Assembly: GCA_016432265.1 (NCBI GenBank)
Contig: CP066681.1
Location: 1,204,342 to 1,268,341, forward strand
Length of the DNA stretch: 64,000 nucleotides
Direction of reading: 5' to 3'
From: Micavibrio aeruginosavorus
GTDB lineage: Bacteria > Pseudomonadota > Alphaproteobacteria > Micavibrionales > Micavibrionaceae
In this document: piece after piece, positions 16,305-25,925 of the stretch
How positions within the stretch are numbered: position 1 is the first letter of the stretch
How the letters are laid out: each line of letters opens with the position of its first letter
Translations under genes and position numbers: made by a program
Notes under the pieces: model-generated
Database searches by the model: none
What the model was told of the DNA's origin: nothing
What the model saw: only the letters and a program-made list of their open reading frames with translations

Positions 16305-17069
16305 TTACGTCAGGCGCTTGCCGGTCAGGGCGCTGATGATGCCGTGGAAGGTGTTGACTTCCTGCTGCGTCAGCCGTGCCCGCACCAGCATCGCGCGCAG
16401 GTTGCGGATCACGGTCGGCTTCATCTCGGGCGAACGGAAGAAACGGTGTTCCTCCAGCGCGCCTTCGAGTCGTGCATATAATGCGTCCATATCGCCCTGC
16501 GTAGCGGTGGGCGTGTCGCCCGTCACGAGCTGCTGCCCTGCGGTCTTGTCGCCGCTCATCAGCCATTCATAAGTGGTCAGCAATACGGCCTGCCCGAGGT
16601 TGAGAGAAGCAAAGCCCGGGTTAAGCGGAATGGTGATGACGGCGCTGGCGATCGCGATGTCTTCGTTGATCAGACCCATGCGTTCGGCGCCGTAAAGGAT
16701 GCCGATGCGTTCGCCCTGATCGTGGCGCTGGCGCATATCTTCGGCTGCGCTGCGCGGGGTGAAGACGTCCTTGACCATGTCGCGGGGGCGGGCAGTGGTG
16801 GCGTACACATAGTGCAGATCGGCTACGGCTTCGGCTGTGCTTGCGAAAACCCTGACCGGGGGCATGCGCTCAAGCGCGCCAGAGGACATGGCGTCGGCGC
16901 GTTCGTTCGGCCAACCGTCGCGCGGATTGACAAGGCGCAGTTCGGTCAGCCCGCAATTCAGCATGGCGCGGGCCGCGGCCCCGATATTCTCGCCCATTTG
17001 CGGGTCGACCAGGATAACGACCGGGCCGGGCGCGGGCGTCAGCGGGATTGATTTATCAGTTCCAGTCAT
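16305..17069 (-). CDS. trmJ: tRNA (cytidine/uridine-2'-O-)-methyltransferase TrmJ
   Basis: 254 residues of the SPOUT/TrmH class, with the trefoil-knot motifs VILVDPQMGENIGAAARAM, ILYGAERMGL and IPLNPGFASLNLGQAVLL. TrmJ methylates position 32 in the anticodon loop of several tRNAs. The C-terminal extension (about 170-254) is the helical region typical of TrmJ. It is divergent from the RNB-like gene with about 110 bases between starts. Confidence 0.92.
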   Translation of the reverse strand: MTGTDKSIPLTPAPGPVVILVDPQMGENIGAAARAMLNCGLTELRLVNPRDGWPNERADAMSSGALERMPPVRVFASTAEAVADLHYVYATTARPRDMVKDVFTPRSAAEDMRQRHDQGERIGILYGAERMGLINEDIAIASAVITIPLNPGFASLNLGQAVLLTTYEWLMSGDKTAGQQLVTGDTPTATQGDMDALYARLEGALEEHRFFRSPEMKPTVIRNLRAMLVRARLTQQEVNTFHGIISALTGKRLT

Positions 17070-17182
17070 GTTCTGCCTTCAGGGGTAGTTTTGTATTCTT
17101 TTTCAAGGCCGTGGGCAAATTTTATAAAAAGATTGCGTGACATTTTTTGACATATTAATCTCCCTGTGAGCAGGGATATAAC

Positions 17183-18598
17183 ATGAGCCGACAAACCTCG
17201 TCCAAGCAAAACCCGTCGCGGGCGCACGAGCGCCGGCGCAGCCCCCTTCAGGAGGAGCCGCTTGACTTCAATCCCAAGCAGCAACTGGCGCGGGCGTTGA
17301 AGGGGCGTCCGGTGGTAGAAGGGTTCAGCTTCGACCCGCCCGGCACCTATATCATGGACGATGCCATCGTCCAGATCCGGCGCCACGGCGAGGGATGGCA
17401 CATAGAATCCGTGATCGCCGATATTCCGTCCATGGTGCCGCCCGACAGCCAGTTGCGCCGCAAGGCGGCTGTGCGCATGGAAGAGACGCATGTGCGCGGC
17501 AAGGGCATCGCGCGGATTTTCCCGGTCGATTTCCTTGAGCAATTCGTCAGCCTGCAACAGGGTGTGACGCGCGCGGCTATCACCTTCAGCATGTATCTGG
17601 ACGACAAGTTCTCGCTGCAGAGTTACAAGATCAGGCGCGCAGGATTTTACAACAAGGCGAATTTCTCCGATGGCGCGTTGCAGGCCAGCGCCGCCTTTCC
17701 TGAAAAGCATTTGCAGGAATGGAAGGCGGCCTCCAGAAGCTTGTACCTGAAGCGCGCCAAGACTCTGGCCGGCGAATACGATGCCGCGCTCAGCGCCGAT
17801 GTGCCGGAACTTTTCAGCCCGCGCCACAAAGATTTCAAAGACATGCAGGAAGGAGAATTGCTGGTGCATGAGGTCACGCGCCTGACAAACCGCGTGGCTG
17901 CGGATTTCCTGCGTGCGTGCAAACTGGAAGTGCCGTTCCGGGAGCAAAAATCGGCGATCGAGGCTACGTTGGTGACGCCCTATTACGCCTTCGATCAGGC
18001 CTGCAACAAGATGTGCGCCGACATGGTGAATCATCTGGAAGGCCAGAGATTTCCTTATGTTCACCTGACATCGCCGTTGCGGCATTACCGTGATTTTCTT
18101 GCCCTTGATGTATTGGGCAAGGCGCTGGACGGCGGCAAGGTCGACACCGCGACAGCCGACGATATATACAGCCTGAGCAAGGTCTTCAACAAGCACAGTT
18201 GCGCCCGGCAGGCGCGTTTGCTGCATGAACTCTGGCGCAAGGACTGGGGCGCGCAGTTGAGCGAGCAGGAAGGCTGGACGCCGTTCATGAACGTCAGCCC
18301 GGGGCGCAGGGACATATCGCCCGCGGCGCGCCTCAAGACCCTGTGCGGTGAGCGCGGCTGGCGTACGCCGATGGTTGCCGAGCGAGAATTGATGGTGCAG
18401 GGCACGAGCTTTTATTTTATCGGGCTGAACATGGATTTCCCCACAGGGCAGGGGCGGCAGATGCACGCCTGGGCTTATGCCCATACGCCCGTGGCCGCTT
18501 TGGAATATGCTTCCCATCGCTTGCTGAAGCAGATTGAAGCCGCGCTGCCGCGCATTGCCGCGGCCAACGATCATAATAAAAAATTGTCAACCACGTAA
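17183..18598 (+). CDS. degenerate RNB-domain protein (RNase II-like, altered active site)
   Basis: 471 residues related to the RNase II/R catalytic domain. The active-site loop is FSFDPPGTYIMDDAI: D51, D59 and D60 match three of the four catalytic aspartates of RNase II, but the position of D207 (E. coli RNase II numbering) is I57. The later motif is TSPLRHYRDFLALD (296-309) instead of TSPIRxxxDxxxHR, keeping the first arginine but losing the final HR. No S1 domain is visible at the C-terminus; the N-terminal 40 residues are basic and disordered. It may be a weak nuclease or an RNA-binding relic. Found beside trmJ and gltX. Confidence 0.82.
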   Translation: MSRQTSSKQNPSRAHERRRSPLQEEPLDFNPKQQLARALKGRPVVEGFSFDPPGTYIMDDAIVQIRRHGEGWHIESVIADIPSMVPPDSQLRRKAAVRMEETHVRGKGIARIFPVDFLEQFVSLQQGVTRAAITFSMYLDDKFSLQSYKIRRAGFYNKANFSDGALQASAAFPEKHLQEWKAASRSLYLKRAKTLAGEYDAALSADVPELFSPRHKDFKDMQEGELLVHEVTRLTNRVAADFLRACKLEVPFREQKSAIEATLVTPYYAFDQACNKMCADMVNHLEGQRFPYVHLTSPLRHYRDFLALDVLGKALDGGKVDTATADDIYSLSKVFNKHSCARQARLLHELWRKDWGAQLSEQEGWTPFMNVSPGRRDISPAARLKTLCGERGWRTPMVAERELMVQGTSFYFIGLNMDFPTGQGRQMHAWAYAHTPVAALEYASHRLLKQIEAALPRIAAANDHNKKLSTT

Positions 18599-18607
18599 CG
18601 AACCGCT

Positions 18608-19945
18608 TCAGGCGGCTTTCTTGTGCCGGAGGCGGCTTAAGGTTTTTTCCGGCCCGATCAGCGGCAACAGTACCGCCAGTTCCGGCCCGTGTTCCATGCC
18701 GGTCAGCGCCTTGCGCAGCGGCATGAACAATTCCTTGCCTTTGCGGCCCGTAGCGGATTTGACAGCGTCAGTCCAGTCTTTCCATGTCTGCGGCCCCCAC
18801 GGCGCTGCCGGGATCAGGGTTGCGGCCTGCGCGATGAAATCGGCATCCTCGATCACCGGATCGACCGGGCCGTTGGCGACCGTCCACCATTCCCTGATGT
18901 CTTCAAGCTTGTTCAGGTTGGGGCGCACCGCCAGCCAGAACGACTCATCGAGCTTGTCCAGCCCCATGGCATTCAGCCGCGCCTTCACCCCGGCGAAGGC
19001 GGTTTCATGGATGATCTTTGTATTGAGACGCAGCAACTCTTCCATGTCGAATTTGGGCGCGCCCTTCGAGAATTTGGAAAGGTCGAAACTGTCGATCACA
19101 TCCTGCATGCGGCAGAAGGGCTCGATCGGGTCGGAACTGCCGAGCCTTGCCATCAGGCTGATGATCGACATCGGCTCCAATCCTTCGTTCTCGCGCAAAT
19201 CCTTGACGCTTAGGGAGCCAAGGCGTTTGGAGAGTTTCCCGCCCTCGGAGTCGGTGATCATGGGCAAATGGGCGAAGTGCGGCAGTTCCGCGCCCAGCGC
19301 TTTGAACATCTGCACGTGCATGGCGGTGTTGGAAACGTGATCTTCGCCGCGCACGATGTGGGTGATCTTGTAGTCGATGTCGTCGATCACAGAACACAGA
19401 TGGTAAAGCGGCGAGCCGTCTTCGCGGATCAGCACCGGATCGGAGATCAGCGCCCCGTCGAATTTCACCGGGCCGCGCACCAGATCGTTCCATTCGATGG
19501 GTTCGGCGTCCATTTTAAAGCGCCAGTGCGGCGGGCGGTCGAAGGCTTCTTTTTGCGCGTCGGTCAGTTTCAGCGCGCTGCGGTCATAGATCGGGGGCAG
19601 ACCGCGCGAAAGGAGAGTCTTGCGTTTAAGCGCCAGTTCTTCCGGCGTTTCCCAGCACGGATACAGGCGGCCGTCGTCCTTGAGTTTTTTAATCAGGGCG
19701 TCGTAACGATCCTTGCGGTCGCGCTGGCGGGTTTTATCGTCCCAGTTCATGCCGAGCCATGTCATCCCGGCTTCGATGTCTTGTTCGTAGATGTCCTTGC
19801 TGCGCTCAAGATCGGTATCGTCGATCCGCAGCAGGAAGTGACCGCCCTGCTTGCGGGCAAATAACCATGTGACGATAGCCGCACGGACATTCCCGACATG
19901 GATGTAACCGGTGGGCGAGGGGGCAAAACGAACGCGAACAGACAT
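18608..19945 (-). CDS. gltX: glutamyl-tRNA synthetase
   Basis: 445 residues, class I. The HIGH-type motif is in FAPSPTGYIHVGN and the KMSKS-type motif is GGKLSKRLGS. It charges tRNA-Glu (alphaproteobacterial enzymes may also misacylate tRNA-Gln for the GatCAB route). It is a little shorter than the E. coli enzyme. It converges with the RNB-like gene, 9 bases apart. Many alphaproteobacteria have two gltX copies; only one is in this window. Confidence 0.96.
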   Translation of the reverse strand: MSVRVRFAPSPTGYIHVGNVRAAIVTWLFARKQGGHFLLRIDDTDLERSKDIYEQDIEAGMTWLGMNWDDKTRQRDRKDRYDALIKKLKDDGRLYPCWETPEELALKRKTLLSRGLPPIYDRSALKLTDAQKEAFDRPPHWRFKMDAEPIEWNDLVRGPVKFDGALISDPVLIREDGSPLYHLCSVIDDIDYKITHIVRGEDHVSNTAMHVQMFKALGAELPHFAHLPMITDSEGGKLSKRLGSLSVKDLRENEGLEPMSIISLMARLGSSDPIEPFCRMQDVIDSFDLSKFSKGAPKFDMEELLRLNTKIIHETAFAGVKARLNAMGLDKLDESFWLAVRPNLNKLEDIREWWTVANGPVDPVIEDADFIAQAATLIPAAPWGPQTWKDWTDAVKSATGRKGKELFMPLRKALTGMEHGPELAVLLPLIGPEKTLSRLRHKKAA

Positions 19946-19966
19946 CAGTCAATCAATCCTATATTT

Positions 19967-20449
19967 TTATCGTCGCCGGCCTGGCCGGGGATCCAGAATG
20001 TGCCCGCCATCCTGTGCGAGGAGCGCTGGATCCCGGCGTTCGCCGGGATGCGCGAAAAGCGCGCAGTTTGCCATATTTAGCAGGAATTCCCGGGGGTTAC
20101 CAGCGTTTTTCCATTTGCTCCGGCATGGGGTGACGGTGGTGACGACATGCAAATCTATCACTTCGTTTGTCGTTTTTGTGGCTTTATTTTCCGATGCCGC
20201 GGCTTGCCGCCGCAGGCGCAGCAAGAGCCGCACCTGCGCGAGGAAGCGCCGTTGCTGGCGCAGGTAATCAAGCGTGGCGCGGTGTTCGGCGATGGCCTCA
20301 GCCGAGCGTCTGCCGTGCTTGAGCGCATTCAGGCGTGTGATGGCCTTGCCCGCCGGCGTGCGTGGGCCGGTGGATTTCAGCCAGGGTTTGTGGGTGCGGA
20401 TGCGTTCAGACGCCGCCAGACGGCGGGCGGTATTCCAGCCTGTGGGCAT
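19967..20449 (-). CDS. small STGPRTPAGKA...NALKHG protein with a repeat-derived tail
   Basis: 160 residues. The N-terminal part carries KSTGPRTPAGKAITRLNALK followed by HG, a signature seen in many small alphaproteobacterial proteins of unknown function, then a basic helical stretch. The last 30 or so residues (HPGERRDPALL... region) are encoded by a palindromic intergenic repeat, so the original C-terminus was probably lost or extended when the repeat arrived. Function unknown. Confidence 0.6.
   Translation of the reverse strand: MPTGWNTARRLAASERIRTHKPWLKSTGPRTPAGKAITRLNALKHGRRSAEAIAEHRATLDYLRQQRRFLAQVRLLLRLRRQAAASENKATKTTNEVIDLHVVTTVTPCRSKWKNAGNPREFLLNMANCALFAHPGERRDPALLAQDGGHILDPRPGRRR
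19972..20060. repeat. palindromic repeat element (ATCCCGGCG/CGCCGGGAT type)
   Basis: ATCCCGGCGTTCGCCGGGAT at 20030-20049 is a near-perfect palindrome, preceded by GGCCGGGGATCCAGAATG and CTGGATC pieces. This is the familiar dispersed repeat whose reading gives HPGERRDP in false or extended proteins of many proteobacteria. Only one copy is in this window. Confidence 0.7.
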
Positions 20450-20959
20450 GGCGGGGACTCCTGTGGGGGTGGGGGAAAGAAAATCATAATTTATTGTAGG
20501 ACAAAATTCCTATTAACACAAGGAATGTTCTGTCAAAGTCCTTTATCTGCGGGCAGAGGAGATTCAGCTTTTTCTTTTAAGGCTCTGTGCTCTTTATTAT
20601 TTAATTATTTACCCCTCGCGGCCCGCCAGGCGTGATTGCCGACAGGGTAGGGGCGTTTGCGACCGGAGCCATTTCGCCTGTGATGATGGCACATTTAAAA
20701 ACTACAATAAGTTGTTGTGATTAAAAGAATATCATAGATAGCTCCTCATGTGTGTTCGCCCAGAGACATGAGGTCGGCGTGTAAAACATGCGTAAGCCGA
20801 TATGCGACGCCGCCTGAATGAAAAACGCGGATTGTCTTAATAACCTTTCTTCTCATAAATTTATCTTGCAATATTATGTAAACAATTATATAGTTCAGGA
20901 AGATTGCTAAGAAGAGCGGTTTGCCTGAAGCAGTTTTGTATATATAGAGGAGAAAAACG
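20450..20959. other. gene-free stretch with an inverted repeat
   Basis: About 510 bases without a convincing gene, AT-richer than the surroundings. It holds an exact 8-base inverted repeat, CCTCATGT (20744-20751) and ACATGAGG (20766-20773), with a 14-base loop and no T run. It could be an operator or a structured RNA for the gene at 20960; I see nothing else. Confidence 0.5.
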
Positions 20960-21658
20960 ATGACCGGAACAACGCAACAGCCAGATGTGCAGATCAGCTT
21001 TACCGGAGATGTGGGCAAGGTCGTGATCGGGGGTTCCCGGTTTGAGGTTACACCCGATGGCAGGGTGACGGCCTATACCGATCAGAAAGTTTTCCCGCAA
21101 CCGTTGGCAAAGGCCATAGACGAGAAGAATACTGCCAGCATCGGCAAGGATTTTTCGGTAGCGGTTTACGGTGCCAAAATCATGAAGGCAGAGGCCGGAT
21201 TTACCATTCAGGCGGCCTCGATCGCCCAGCGCCCACCCGCGATTGGTCTTGCACAGCGCGCCCTTGAAGTGGGCCAGCGTCTGTCGGATGGCACAGTCGT
21301 TCTCTCCGTTGATCTTAACAAAAACGAAGTCCTGTTCGTCCCGGCGAAGATATTCGGCGGGGAAGCCAGATTCGATCGTCAGGATAATGTTGTAGAATCT
21401 GCCAACAAAGACAGCCTGCACGGTCATAAGGACTGGCGCCGGATTACGGACGCCGAAGGAGTAACGCTCTCCGAAGCTTGGGACAAGGTCGCCCCTGCGG
21501 AATTGCAGGGCCGTGCTGCCCCGTGGTTCTGGCTCGACGCGACCGAATACGATATCAATGGGCGGGTGCGCCAGGGTGGCGAGCCGGACTGGGATCGCGT
21601 CTTCCGGTTCTTTTCGCTGCCGGTGCCTCTCGTCCGCAGCGGCCCGGCGATCGTCTGA
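20960..21658 (+). CDS. unknown protein with a DUF1566-like C-terminal segment
   Basis: 232 residues, no signal peptide. The ATG follows a GAGGAGAAAA ribosome site. The N-terminal half has short repeated beta-type segments (VQISFTGDVGKVVIGGSRFEV). The C-terminal half has LHGHKDWRRITDAEG, APWFWLDATEYD and SLPVPLVRSGPA, which loosely recalls Lcl/DUF1566 modules of surface or phage-like proteins (DWRLPT ... FWSST ... VRCVR). That similarity is distant and unverified. It is an isolated gene with a long upstream region. Confidence 0.7.
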   Translation: MTGTTQQPDVQISFTGDVGKVVIGGSRFEVTPDGRVTAYTDQKVFPQPLAKAIDEKNTASIGKDFSVAVYGAKIMKAEAGFTIQAASIAQRPPAIGLAQRALEVGQRLSDGTVVLSVDLNKNEVLFVPAKIFGGEARFDRQDNVVESANKDSLHGHKDWRRITDAEGVTLSEAWDKVAPAELQGRAAPWFWLDATEYDINGRVRQGGEPDWDRVFRFFSLPVPLVRSGPAIV

Positions 21659-21684
21659 ACCCGTCTGACTCGCGACCGCAGGAG

Positions 21685-23349
21685 TCAGGATTTTATAATA
21701 CGCGAGAAGTGATTGGTAATCGGGTAGCGGCGCTCGCGACCGAAGGCGCGGCTTGTAATCTTTGGGCCGGGGGCGGCCTGACGGCGTTTATATTCCGCGA
21801 GATCCAGCATGCGCCAGACTTGCTGGATCGTCTGCGGGTCATGCCCGCCATGTGCGGCGATTGTTTTCACATCCCAGTCATGTTCGATCAGGCCTTCGAG
21901 GATGCTGTCGAGCACGTCATAAGGGGGCAGCGTGTCCTGATCGCGCTGGTTGGCCTTCAGTTCGGCGGTGGGGGCCTTGGTCAGCACGTTATCGGGAATG
22001 ACGAGGCCATCAGGGCCGAAGCCGTGGTCGGGCCTGTTTTGATTGCGCCAGCGGCAAAGTTCATAGACTTGCGTCTTGTATACATCTTTGAGGACATTGA
22101 AGCCGCCGCACATATCGCCATAGAGCGTAGCATAGCCGACGGCGACTTCGGATTTGTTTCCGGTCGAGAGCACCATCTTGCCCGTGGCGTTGGAAAGGGC
22201 CATCAGGGTGATGCCGCGCGCGCGGGCCTGAATATTCTGGTGGGTGATGTCGGGCGTGTCGTCGGTGAAGTGATTGACCAGCGTGTTTTCAAACGCGGAG
22301 ACAGGATCGACGATGGAGATGATGTCGTAATGCATGCCGAGCAGACGGCAACTATCTTCGGCGTCCTTGAAGCTTTCATGCGAGGTGTAGACCGAGGGCA
22401 TCATCACCCCGTGCACGTTATCGGCCCCGAGGGCGTCGACGGCGATGGCCGCCGAGAGGGCGCTGTCGACGCCGCCCGACATGCCGATCAGCACGCCGGG
22501 AAATCCGTTTTTGGCCACGTAATCGCGTAGCGCAATCATCAACGCCTGATAGGCCGCTTCGGTTTTCTCGTGCGGCGGGTGGCTGGTGCCGGTCGAGCAC
22601 AGCCAGTGGCCGTTTCCGCGCGTCCATGTGGTATGGTGCGTGTCTTCAACGAATTCTTCAGCCTGCAGGATTGTATCGCCGTGCTCATTAAGGGTGAAAG
22701 ATGCGCCGTCGAAAACGATTTCATCCTGCCCGCCGCATTGATTGACGTAGATCAGCGGCAGGCCCGTTTCTTTCACGCGGGCGCGCGCGACATCAAGGCG
22801 CTGGCCATGCTTGGTGATTTCATAGGGGCTGGCGTTGATGCTAAGGAGCAATTCCGCGCCGCTCTGCTTCAGGCGGGCCGCCGCTTCGGGCGTCCATGTG
22901 TCTTCACATATAATAAAACCGAGCTTATGGCCGTTGAGCGTCAGCGGATCGGCAAGCGGGCCGGGTTTGAAAATGCGCGCCTCGTCGAACACGCCGTAAT
23001 TGGGAAGGTTGCGCTTATAGACCGTGCCCGCGATGCGGCCTTCGCCGATCAGGTGCAAGGCGCTCATGATCTTTCCGTCCTGCATCCACGGGCATGAGAG
23101 GGCGATATATTTATTTTTTGACTCGCGGACAAGCTCTTCGACCGCGCTTTTCACCTGTTCCAGAAAGAAGGGTTTCAAGACCAGATCTTCGGGCGGGTAG
23201 CCGCAGATTGAAAGCTCAGGGAAGAGGATGAGATTCGCAAGATCGGGCGATTCATCGCGGATCTTCCTGATTTTATTGAGGTTGTACTCAATATTGCCGA
23301 CAATCGGGTTGATTTGCGCCAGCGTTATATGAAGAGAGGCAGCCGTCAT
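21685..23349 (-). CDS. nadE: glutamine-dependent NAD+ synthetase
   Basis: About 554 residues from the ATG at 23349 (an upstream GTG at 23382 would overlap the preceding gene). The N-terminal nitrilase-like glutaminase domain shows LILFPELSICGYPPEDL (Glu), KRNLPNYGVFDE (Lys) and GFIICEDTW (Cys); the C-terminal synthetase domain has the PP-loop GMSGGVDSALSAAI and LSTGNKSEVAVGYATLYGD. It makes NAD from nicotinate adenine dinucleotide using glutamine nitrogen. It follows a nicotinate phosphoribosyltransferase, forming an NAD salvage pair. Confidence 0.96.
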   Translation of the reverse strand: MTAASLHITLAQINPIVGNIEYNLNKIRKIRDESPDLANLILFPELSICGYPPEDLVLKPFFLEQVKSAVEELVRESKNKYIALSCPWMQDGKIMSALHLIGEGRIAGTVYKRNLPNYGVFDEARIFKPGPLADPLTLNGHKLGFIICEDTWTPEAAARLKQSGAELLLSINASPYEITKHGQRLDVARARVKETGLPLIYVNQCGGQDEIVFDGASFTLNEHGDTILQAEEFVEDTHHTTWTRGNGHWLCSTGTSHPPHEKTEAAYQALMIALRDYVAKNGFPGVLIGMSGGVDSALSAAIAVDALGADNVHGVMMPSVYTSHESFKDAEDSCRLLGMHYDIISIVDPVSAFENTLVNHFTDDTPDITHQNIQARARGITLMALSNATGKMVLSTGNKSEVAVGYATLYGDMCGGFNVLKDVYKTQVYELCRWRNQNRPDHGFGPDGLVIPDNVLTKAPTAELKANQRDQDTLPPYDVLDSILEGLIEHDWDVKTIAAHGGHDPQTIQQVWRMLDLAEYKRRQAAPGPKITSRAFGRERRYPITNHFSRIIKS

Positions 23350-23353
23350 GATA

Positions 23354-24529
23354 TCAGGCCTTTTTTCTAAACAGGAATTCACGGCCCAGCTTCACGCGCG
23401 GCGCGCCGTTATATTCGATGATATCGGCGGTGGCGTATGTCTCTGTCCATGTATCAGGAAGATAGGAGCCCGTGCCGACAAAATCCAGTGGGGCGCGGGC
23501 ATCGGCCATCAGGCGGCATTTTTCCGGGCTGAAGCCGGAAGAGCCTGTAATTTTAACCTTATTAAATCCGGCTTTATCCAGTTGTTCTCTCAAATGCCAG
23601 ATAGCCGCCGCCGAGACGCCCGTGCCGATCAGGTGACGCAGTTCGCTTTCATTCCTGTAGCCGCGGATGACGTCAGGCACGTTTCTTTCCAGCACGGCGT
23701 AAGAGGTTTGAGGGTCGAGCCCCTCGATATAGCGGCCGCCCGGCGTATCGACGCGCACGCTTAAATGCCCGCCCGCAGCGAGATCGCGGAAATGTCCGGC
23801 GACGGCGAGCGAGTCGGAAACCTCGCGGCCGAAATAATCGACCAGAACGGTCATCGGCACATCCGGTAATGTTTCATGGAACATTTGCGCGGCCTTGAGC
23901 GTCGATCCGGCGTAACCGATCAGGGCGTGCGGCATCGTGCCCATACCTTTTTCATTGCCGAAATAATGCGCGGTGGCGTCGGTGGCGTTGCCGATAAAAC
24001 CTACGGCGTTTGATTTTCGTCTGGCGCGCGCGCTGCCGACGCTGGCGGCGTAGGCCATCATCTCGGCCATTTCCGTGCCCGCGCAGTGGCGAGCATCCAT
24101 GGCGATAAACTTCACATCGGGCAGCGTCACGCACATGGTGAAGGCGTTATAGGCGGCCACGCAAGCCGGCCCCAGTTTTTGCAGGAAGAGCGTTTCCAGA
24201 TCGCAAAGCTGTGACATCGGCCCTGTGATGTAGAGCAGCGGCTCTCCCGCGCCGACCCAGCGGCCTTCGGCGTATTTCAGGTCGATCCCCATGGTGAAAC
24301 CGCGCTCTTTGGCGACGGATTCCAGCCATTCGATCATCAGGCGCGGCGCGCTCACCACCGGGCGGCGGATGAACACGGCATAGGTGACGGTGACATCGCC
24401 GTTGCGGTTCACCACTTCCCTGGTGTGCTTGAAGTAAGTATCAGTCCATCGGGCGATATGGCGGTCGATCGATTCCATGCCCGGCAGCCTAGCATAAGGG
24501 CGGGGGCATGCAAACCTTTGAGTTGCCAT
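23354..24529 (-). CDS. nicotinate phosphoribosyltransferase
   Basis: 391 residues; the ATG at 24529 is right after the upstream stop, though the ATG at 24478 (MESIDRHIARWTDTYF) is the likelier family start. TDTYFKHTREVV and ARHCAGTEMAEM (putative active-site region) with DYFGREVSDSL and KVKITGSSGFSPEK match the nicotinate/quinolinate phosphoribosyltransferase fold, of the shorter archaeal-like type rather than E. coli PncB. It makes nicotinate mononucleotide from nicotinate and PRPP. It precedes nadE with a 4-base gap. Confidence 0.87.
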   Translation of the reverse strand: MATQRFACPRPYARLPGMESIDRHIARWTDTYFKHTREVVNRNGDVTVTYAVFIRRPVVSAPRLMIEWLESVAKERGFTMGIDLKYAEGRWVGAGEPLLYITGPMSQLCDLETLFLQKLGPACVAAYNAFTMCVTLPDVKFIAMDARHCAGTEMAEMMAYAASVGSARARRKSNAVGFIGNATDATAHYFGNEKGMGTMPHALIGYAGSTLKAAQMFHETLPDVPMTVLVDYFGREVSDSLAVAGHFRDLAAGGHLSVRVDTPGGRYIEGLDPQTSYAVLERNVPDVIRGYRNESELRHLIGTGVSAAAIWHLREQLDKAGFNKVKITGSSGFSPEKCRLMADARAPLDFVGTGSYLPDTWTETYATADIIEYNGAPRVKLGREFLFRKKA

Positions 24530-24530
24530 A

Positions 24531-25925
24531 TTACTCGGCGGCTGCGACCTGCGCGTCGAAAACCGGCCGCGCCCCGCGCAAAGAGCGCAATTCTTCGGCC
24601 AGCAGGAAGGCCATTTCGAGAGCCTGATTGGCGTTGAGGCGCGGATCGCAAACGGTGTGGTAGCGATCCGAGAGGTTGTCGTCGGTGATTTTCTCGGCGC
24701 CGCCGGTGCATTCGGTCACGTTCTGGCCGGTCAGTTCGAGATGGATGCCGCCCGGGTGCGTGCCTTCGGCCTTATGCACGGCGAAGAAGCCGCGCACCTC
24801 GCCCAGTACGTGATCGAATTTGCGGGTTTTGTAGCCGTTGTCCGACTTGATGGTGTTGCCGTGCATCGGGTCGCATGACCAGACGACGGAGCGGCCCTCT
24901 TGTTTGATGACGCGGACGAGGGGGGCCAGTTTCTTCTCGACCTGGTCATGCCCCATGCGCGCGATCAGGGTCAGGCGGCCGGGCTCGTTGTCCGGGTTGA
25001 TGATGTCGACCAGACGCAAGAGCGTGTCGGGATCAAGCGAGGGCGGGCATTTCAATCCGATCGGGTTTTTGATGCCGCGCACGAATTCCACTTGCGCGCC
25101 GTCCATCTGATTGGTGCGCGCGCCGATCCAGACCATATGGGCCGAGCAGTCGTACCAGTCTCCGGTCAGGCTGTCGACGCGGGTGAGCGCCTCTTCATAG
25201 GGCAGAAGCAGGGCTTCGTGCGAGGTGAAAAACTCGGTCTGGCGCACGATCTCAGGCACCTTATCGCCGGTGACGCCGCAGGCCGCCATGAAGTTGAGCG
25301 CTTCGTCGATGCGGGCGGCGAGGTCTTCGTAACGCTGGGTCAGCGGGCTGTCTTGAACGAAATCGAGATTCCATTTGTGCACGCGGTGCAAATCGGCGTA
25401 GCCGCCATAGGCGAAAGCGCGCAGCAGGTTCAGTGTCGCCGCCGCCTGATTGTAGGCGCGCAGCATGCGTTGCGGATCGGGCACGCGATCTTCAGCGGTA
25501 AAGCCGTAACCGTTGATGATATCGCCGCGATAGCTGGGCAGGGTCACGCCATTTTGCGTCTCATGATCGTCCGAGCGCGGTTTGGCGAATTGCCCGGCCA
25601 TGCGCCCGACCTTGACGATGGGCAGAGCGCCCGCAAAGGTCATGACCACGGCCATCTGCAAAAGGACGCGGAAGGTATCGCGGATCTTGTTGGCACCGAA
25701 TTCGGCGAAGCTTTCGGCGCAATCCCCGCCCTGCAGCAAGAAGGCGCGGCCTTCGGCCACTTCGGCCAGATGTTTTTTCAGGTTGCGGGCTTCGCCGGCA
25801 AAAACCAGCGGCGGCATCTGGGCCATGGTTTTTTCGGCGTCTTTGAGGGCGATATCATCGGGGTAAGCCGGAAGTTGTTTCGCCGGTTTGTTGCGCCAGG
25901 ATTGCGGAGTCCATTGATCAGTCAT
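24531..25925 (-). CDS. class II 3-deoxy-7-phosphoheptulonate (DAHP) synthase
   Basis: 464 residues of the plant/Mycobacterium-like class. It condenses phosphoenolpyruvate and erythrose 4-phosphate, the first step of the shikimate pathway. Motifs seen: [58 protein letters not shown] and [19 protein letters not shown]. The two cysteines and the glutamate near these motifs are metal or substrate ligands in the family. It lies just upstream of the NAD salvage pair and may be co-transcribed with it, although no functional link is obvious. Confidence 0.95.
   Translation of the reverse strand: MTDQWTPQSWRNKPAKQLPAYPDDIALKDAEKTMAQMPPLVFAGEARNLKKHLAEVAEGRAFLLQGGDCAESFAEFGANKIRDTFRVLLQMAVVMTFAGALPIVKVGRMAGQFAKPRSDDHETQNGVTLPSYRGDIINGYGFTAEDRVPDPQRMLRAYNQAAATLNLLRAFAYGGYADLHRVHKWNLDFVQDSPLTQRYEDLAARIDEALNFMAACGVTGDKVPEIVRQTEFFTSHEALLLPYEEALTRVDSLTGDWYDCSAHMVWIGARTNQMDGAQVEFVRGIKNPIGLKCPPSLDPDTLLRLVDIINPDNEPGRLTLIARMGHDQVEKKLAPLVRVIKQEGRSVVWSCDPMHGNTIKSDNGYKTRKFDHVLGEVRGFFAVHKAEGTHPGGIHLELTGQNVTECTGGAEKITDDNLSDRYHTVCDPRLNANQALEMAFLLAEELRSLRGARPVFDAQVAAAE

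Noticed and set aside
17066..18574. 502-codon minus-strand frame opposite the RNB-like gene
   Set aside because: The plus strand encodes a protein with RNB homology; the opposite frame is a low-complexity His/Arg-rich shadow.
21478..22530. 350-codon plus-strand frame across nadE
   Set aside because: Antisense to the NAD synthetase domain; its sequence has no family features.
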